Source: Branchiostoma floridae (taxonomy: Eukaryota > Chordata > Leptocardii > Amphioxiformes > Branchiostomatidae). From it: a stretch of 64,000 bases of DNA. The stretch's first letter is position 1. Each line of letters begins with the position of its first letter. Positions 62,901 to 64,000 of the stretch are shown one piece after another. The position numbers were made by a program, and so were the translations under genes. The DNA is taken from the NCBI RefSeq assembly GCF_000003815.2, contig NC_049980.1:25438272-25502271 (forward strand). The letters run 5' to 3'. The notes beneath the pieces are model-generated. The model made no database searches. It was not told where the DNA came from and was given only the letters and a program-made list of their open reading frames with translations.

Positions 62901-63947
62901 GAAGAATTGTGGTTTAATCCCAAATGGTAGGGATTACATAGAATTGTTAAGAAGCAGATAGAAAGAGAGGGTGATAATTACCATAATTTGTTTTTAGAAT
63001 GAGTTTTTCCCCTGTCTCTACCATGTTATTTTGTTGCAGTATGTAGAAGCTTACAAAGGCGTCAAAAGCCAAGGCATAGGGTGAAAAGTTGAGTTAATTT
63101 TCATGCATTTTCCTCCAGGCAAACTCAGAACATCTCCCTGAAGAGCGTGATCCAGCACCTGGAAGCCACGCCCAAGATCACCCACTTCAGCATGCTGGGT
63201 GCGCGGCAGTGGAGCGGGAAGTCCACGGTGGACGTGAGCATGCAGCCGTTCTCGCGCTGTCACCTGCACAGCTTCATCATGCTCAACGTGGATGCCACAC
63301 AGAATGTGCAGTATGACCAGAACAGGTAGGGGGAGCTCATGTCTGGAGACTGTGACTGTCTTTTGCCATAACATGTCTTGCCTGTACATATCATAATGAC
63401 TTCTCTTCCATTTAAAACCTGCTGCCGCTCTTTGATTTTAAACTTCTCTGTGCATCTGTGTTATTGAAATCGATAGTAACATATAGCCATGAAATTTTGT
63501 ATCATTGTTACTGTAATTCCTGATTTTGCAATGTTTTTTTTTATGTTCGCTGTTTTCACGGTGACGACTGCAATGTGAACTTATCATTACCAGTAAGAAA
63601 TAAAAAAATTTCACTGTGAACATTTCGTTCCGAGAACAAGTTAAATGTTCTCAAACCTTGAAAGTTTGGTACCGAGAAGACAAAGTGAATTACAGTAACT
63701 TAAACTTATATGCATCTTGTTTATTGAGTGCCTATGAAAAGAACTAACGACAACACATCTGTACGACCTGCAGATACTACTGTGAAGACATTGACTTCAA
63801 CATGCGGATCAGCAGCGGGAATGGACTGCTGTGCCGCTTCAACCGGTTCTCGTTCATGAAGAAGGCCATACACGTGGGCGGGGGTATGGACTTCCCCATG
63901 AAGCCAAAGGTTGCCAATGCCAACACACAGAACATCACCACCAGACA
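47785..63947 (+). CDS. GREB1: GREB1/GREB1L orthologue, 27 exons, 3' end outside the window
   Basis: Large chromatin-associated protein; in vertebrates GREB1 is an estrogen-receptor cofactor reported to glycosylate ER-alpha, and GREB1L acts in kidney and ear development. The 27 exons listed here join in one frame to about 1,814 residues, against 1,949 in human GREB1, so only the last part is missing. It opens [20 protein letters not shown], like human GREB1, and is collinear to the end. Visible: a CxxC zinc-like motif (CIGCGEQGF) near residue 191, a Walker A P-loop GPPQVGKT at about 1371-1378 in the region described as a circularly permuted SF2 helicase, a second CxxC (CEHC) near 1495, and the conserved C-terminal part assigned to a TET/JBP-associated glycosyltransferase fold. 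Residues 1105-1260 are a variable acidic/Ser-rich linker. The start is chosen at the conserved Met; upstream exons could extend it. A single gene here probably represents the state before GREB1 and GREB1L split. Confidence 0.96.
48417..48626 (+). CDS. GREB1: GREB1 exon 2 (residues 57-126)
   Basis: Poorly conserved, charged and Ser/Pro-rich: [15 protein letters not shown], then [17 protein letters not shown]. Acceptor ctag, donor gtaaga, phases 1 to 1. Confidence 0.9.
48774..48930. mobile_element. MITE, TACTGTAAATGC family, copy in GREB1 intron 2
   Basis: Starts TACTGTAAATGCATTTAAG and ends TCTGCATTTACAGTA; inside are repeated TTCGTGGTGGTTTTAAGTTC units and CACCATGCACTGTAGTCTC shared with the copy at 54142-54353. 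Confidence 0.75.
49400..49576 (+). CDS. GREB1: GREB1 exon 3 (residues 127-185)
   Basis: Encodes [28 protein letters not shown] and [10 protein letters not shown], collinear with the GREB1 N-terminal domain. Phases 1 to 1. Confidence 0.95.
49837..50013 (+). CDS. GREB1: GREB1 exon 4 (residues 186-244)
   Basis: Encodes [20 protein letters not shown] and [18 protein letters not shown]. The CxxC followed by a His (SAHINM) resembles a zinc-binding site and is conserved in the family. Confidence 0.97.
50337..50545 (+). repeat. Tandem duplication carrying a second acceptor before exon 5
   Basis: Copies 50337-50433 and 50468-50545 share GAGTTTACT and GAAACACATTAAAACAT and both end in a polypyrimidine-AG (tactttccag and ttattttcag). 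Only the second abuts the coding exon. Confidence 0.75.
50546..50656 (+). CDS. GREB1: GREB1 exon 5 (residues 245-281)
   Basis: Encodes [15 protein letters not shown] and a short Ala/Ser-rich end. Donor gtcagt, phases 1 to 1. Confidence 0.85.
50807..50900. repeat. Degenerate hairpin related to the TAGCCTGAGTACCATCC MITEs
   Basis: Starts TAGCCTTGGTACCATCCTG; GTGCTCCTTACACTC is inverted as GAGTGTAAGGAGCCC 20 bases later. Confidence 0.5.
50955..51102 (+). repeat. Intronic tandem duplication, about 68-bp units
   Basis: Units 50955-51022 and 51035-51102 share GAGAGGTGAATCGTGTC and GAGGAATAAAGACAACTG with a few indels; just upstream of exon 6. Confidence 0.75.
51149..51367 (+). CDS. GREB1: GREB1 exon 6 (residues 282-354)
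   Basis: Low-complexity Gln/Pro/Ser region ending in the conserved basic motif [14 protein letters not shown] (human KKRHRGW), a possible nuclear localisation signal. Confidence 0.93.
51727..52029 (+). CDS. GREB1: GREB1 exon 7 (residues 355-455)
   Basis: Encodes [20 protein letters not shown] and [17 protein letters not shown], closely matching GREB1. An antisense open frame over this exon is a shadow of its G+C-rich codons. Confidence 0.97.
52375..52549 (+). CDS. GREB1: GREB1 exon 8 (residues 456-514)
   Basis: Encodes [14 protein letters not shown] and [20 protein letters not shown]. Acceptor cacag, donor gtcagc, ends two bases into Arg. Confidence 0.97.
52624..52670 (+). pseudogene. Decayed copy of the end of exon 8 in the following intron
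   Basis: About 80 bases past exon 8, the sequence reads [11 protein letters not shown] against [11 protein letters not shown] in the exon, with most differences at third codon positions. A TAG just before it replaces the codons for LA, so it is not translatable through. Confidence 0.55.
52804..52955 (+). CDS. GREB1: GREB1 exon 9 (residues 514-564)
   Basis: Encodes [36 protein letters not shown]. Donor gtgagc; the first bases of the following intron are themselves duplicated. Confidence 0.97.
52956..53147 (+). repeat. Tandem duplication starting at the exon 9 donor
   Basis: Copies 52956-53036 and 53055-53147 share GAGCTGCT..TATCAAGTA and AGTTTGACTTTTCTCGTGTC-like sequence. The first copy starts at the donor GTGAGC; in the second the site is ATGAGC and cannot splice. 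Confidence 0.7.
53181..53309 (+). CDS. GREB1: GREB1 exon 10 (residues 565-607)
   Basis: Encodes [20 protein letters not shown] and [19 protein letters not shown], matching human GREB1 EISYELITGK. Confidence 0.97.
53643..53822 (+). CDS. GREB1: GREB1 exon 11 (residues 608-667)
   Basis: Encodes [20 protein letters not shown] and [10 protein letters not shown]; phases 1 to 1. Confidence 0.95.
53871..54022 (+). repeat. Intronic tandem duplication, about 71-bp units
   Basis: Units 53871-53941 and 53952-54022 both read GCAGACAAAATTTGCA, TTTCAACAAGTTCAA and CGGTGCATA-like ends. Confidence 0.8.
54142..54353. mobile_element. MITE, TACTGTAAATGC family, copy in GREB1 intron 11
   Basis: Starts TACTGTAAATGCATTTAAG and ends TTCTGCATTTACAGTA, 212 bp. 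The CpG-rich inside has repeated TTCGCGGTGG / CCGCGAA motifs in both orientations. Confidence 0.78.
54464..54661 (+). CDS. GREB1: GREB1 exon 12 (residues 668-733)
   Basis: Encodes [20 protein letters not shown] and [15 protein letters not shown], one of the best conserved segments of the family. Confidence 0.98.
54795..55700. mobile_element. 906-bp inverted-repeat element with internal palindromes
   Basis: Starts CTCGTTCTCATTGAAATGTC and ends GACATTTAAATGAGAACGAG, which are inverted repeats. Inside, GTAACGTTTGTTAC recurs at about 54978, 55141 and 55313, and 54962-54991 is a perfect 30-base palindrome. No transposase frame; target duplication not clear. Confidence 0.7.
55828..56014 (+). CDS. 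GREB1: GREB1 exon 13 (residues 734-796)
   Basis: Encodes [20 protein letters not shown] and [20 protein letters not shown]. Confidence 0.97.
56450..56621 (+). CDS. GREB1: GREB1 exon 14 (residues 796-853)
   Basis: Encodes [20 protein letters not shown] and [19 protein letters not shown]; ends phase 0. Confidence 0.96.
56904..57040 (+). CDS. GREB1: GREB1 exon 15 (residues 854-899)
   Basis: Encodes [16 protein letters not shown] and [15 protein letters not shown]; the Lys codon is split by the intron (AA|G). Confidence 0.95.
57359..57698 (+). CDS. GREB1: GREB1 exon 16 (residues 899-1012)
   Basis: Encodes [40 protein letters not shown] and [14 protein letters not shown], near-identical in layout to human GREB1. 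Ends phase 0. Confidence 0.98.
57865..57933. repeat. Perfect 27-bp-stem hairpin in intron 16
   Basis: The arm beginning ACGCCAAAAATAGTTACTC is perfectly inverted at 57907-57933. A related, less perfect hairpin lies at 62248-62339, and both are followed by TATCTTATTACCTGGA. Confidence 0.75.
58007..58137 (+). CDS. GREB1: GREB1 exon 17 (residues 1013-1056)
   Basis: Encodes [20 protein letters not shown] and [11 protein letters not shown], matching human WIPRTYQDLDGLPC and GKDPLGET. Confidence 0.98.
58473..58699 (+). CDS. GREB1: GREB1 exon 18 (residues 1056-1131)
   Basis: Encodes [20 protein letters not shown] and CRYISRDVV, then an acidic low-complexity stretch ([19 protein letters not shown]). 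Confidence 0.96.
58931..59552 (+). CDS. GREB1: GREB1 exon 19 (residues 1132-1339)
   Basis: Longest exon. The first two thirds is a Ser/Asn/Gln-rich linker; the end is conserved: [39 protein letters not shown]. Ends AG|gtcagt in an Arg codon. Confidence 0.95.
59821..59926 (+). CDS. GREB1: GREB1 exon 20 (residues 1339-1374), first half of the P-loop
   Basis: Encodes [15 protein letters not shown] and [14 protein letters not shown]. The last four residues, GPPQ, are the start of a Walker A motif finished by exon 21. Confidence 0.97.
60340..60610 (+). CDS. GREB1: GREB1 exon 21 (residues 1375-1464), second half of the P-loop
   Basis: Starts [18 protein letters not shown], completing GPPQVGKT. 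Then [17 protein letters not shown] and [20 protein letters not shown]. Frame is also open upstream into the intron, but phase 0 and the family alignment fix the acceptor cccag at 60335-60339. Confidence 0.97.
60907..61037 (+). CDS. GREB1: GREB1 exon 22 (residues 1465-1508)
   Basis: Encodes [19 protein letters not shown], matching human YNTYHHCEQCHQYM; CxxC with neighbouring His residues may bind zinc. Confidence 0.96.
61301..61536 (+). repeat. 118-bp tandem duplication of an intron end plus exon 23 start
   Basis: Units 61301-61418 and 61419-61536 differ at roughly eight positions. Each has an intron tail, a CCACAGCAG double acceptor and the codons for [12 protein letters not shown]. The first copy lacks a donor and runs into an in-frame TAG, so only the second can serve as a working exon 23. 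Confidence 0.92.
61491..61655 (+). CDS. GREB1: GREB1 exon 23 (residues 1509-1563)
   Basis: Encodes [20 protein letters not shown] and [20 protein letters not shown]. The acceptor is CAGCAG, so splicing can include or skip the first Gln. Donor gtaagg. Confidence 0.94.
62019..62223 (+). CDS. GREB1: GREB1 exon 24 (residues 1564-1631)
   Basis: Encodes [20 protein letters not shown] and [20 protein letters not shown], closely matching the human TAGT-region segment KYWPNHIMLVLP. Confidence 0.98.
62248..62339. repeat. Hairpin related to the one at 57865
   Basis: ACGCCAAAAAGTAGTTACTC at the left, TTGAGTAACTGCTTTTTGGC at the right, then TATCTTATTACCTGGA as at 57933. Confidence 0.65.
62711..62876 (+). 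CDS. GREB1: GREB1 exon 25 (residues 1632-1687)
   Basis: Encodes [20 protein letters not shown] and [20 protein letters not shown], almost as in human GREB1. Confidence 0.98.
63119..63325 (+). CDS. GREB1: GREB1 exon 26 (residues 1687-1756)
   Basis: Encodes [40 protein letters not shown] and NVQYDQNR, matching human [20 protein letters not shown]. Confidence 0.98.
63774..63947 (+). CDS. GREB1: GREB1 exon 27 (residues 1756-1814), last in the window
   Basis: Encodes [20 protein letters not shown] and [18 protein letters not shown]. Donor gtacgt after CA of a Gln codon; the gene continues past 64000, with about 130-140 residues expected by comparison with human. Confidence 0.96.
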
Positions 63948-64000
63948 GTACGTAGTGGTTGTTTGGTGCTAATACATTTACCATCTTGCTACTATTTAGG

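Overview
This is eukaryotic, animal genomic DNA: split genes with GT-AG introns, AATAAA poly(A) signals and many small inverted-repeat transposons. Two genes can be recognised by reading spliced exons, and both give proteins very close to vertebrate families. The gene content, an apparently single GREB1-type gene, the MITE density and allele-like tandem duplications suggest an invertebrate chordate, most likely a lancelet (Branchiostoma). That identification is inference, not proof.

Left (about 1.4-11.1 kb, + strand): the 3' end of a Rho-associated kinase (ROCK) gene. Its exons encode a PH domain split by a C1 zinc finger, then a basic Ser-rich tail. The last common exon (7846-7938) can join in frame to either of two terminal exons. 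One is a long, very Pro/Ser-rich exon (8407 onward) with its own AATAAA at 9893. The other is a short exon (10487-10658) with AATAAA at 11057. The kinase, coiled coil and Rho-binding parts lie upstream of the window.

Middle (about 11-47.7 kb): no conserved protein gene. It holds MITEs, a 1.77-kb hAT-like element with a perfect 8-bp target duplication (27208-28974), a CpG-rich promoter-like region near 18.5 kb with a likely non-coding first exon, a compact 47-codon ORF with a strong start context and nearby poly(A) signal (15622-15765), and three exon-like segments (39884-40072, 41213-41372, about 45.7-45.93 kb) that may be 5' exons of the next gene.

Right (47.8 kb to the end, + strand): 27 coding exons of a GREB1/GREB1L orthologue, about 1,814 residues starting at ATG 47785 and running off the window. 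Every exon junction was checked for phase. The introns carry several tandem duplications that copy splice sites, one of which duplicates the start of an exon (61301-61536).

ROCK next to GREB1 matches human ROCK2-GREB1 (2p25) and ROCK1-GREB1L (18q11). The linkage therefore probably predates the vertebrate genome duplications, although the relative orientation here (tandem) differs from the human head-to-head arrangement.
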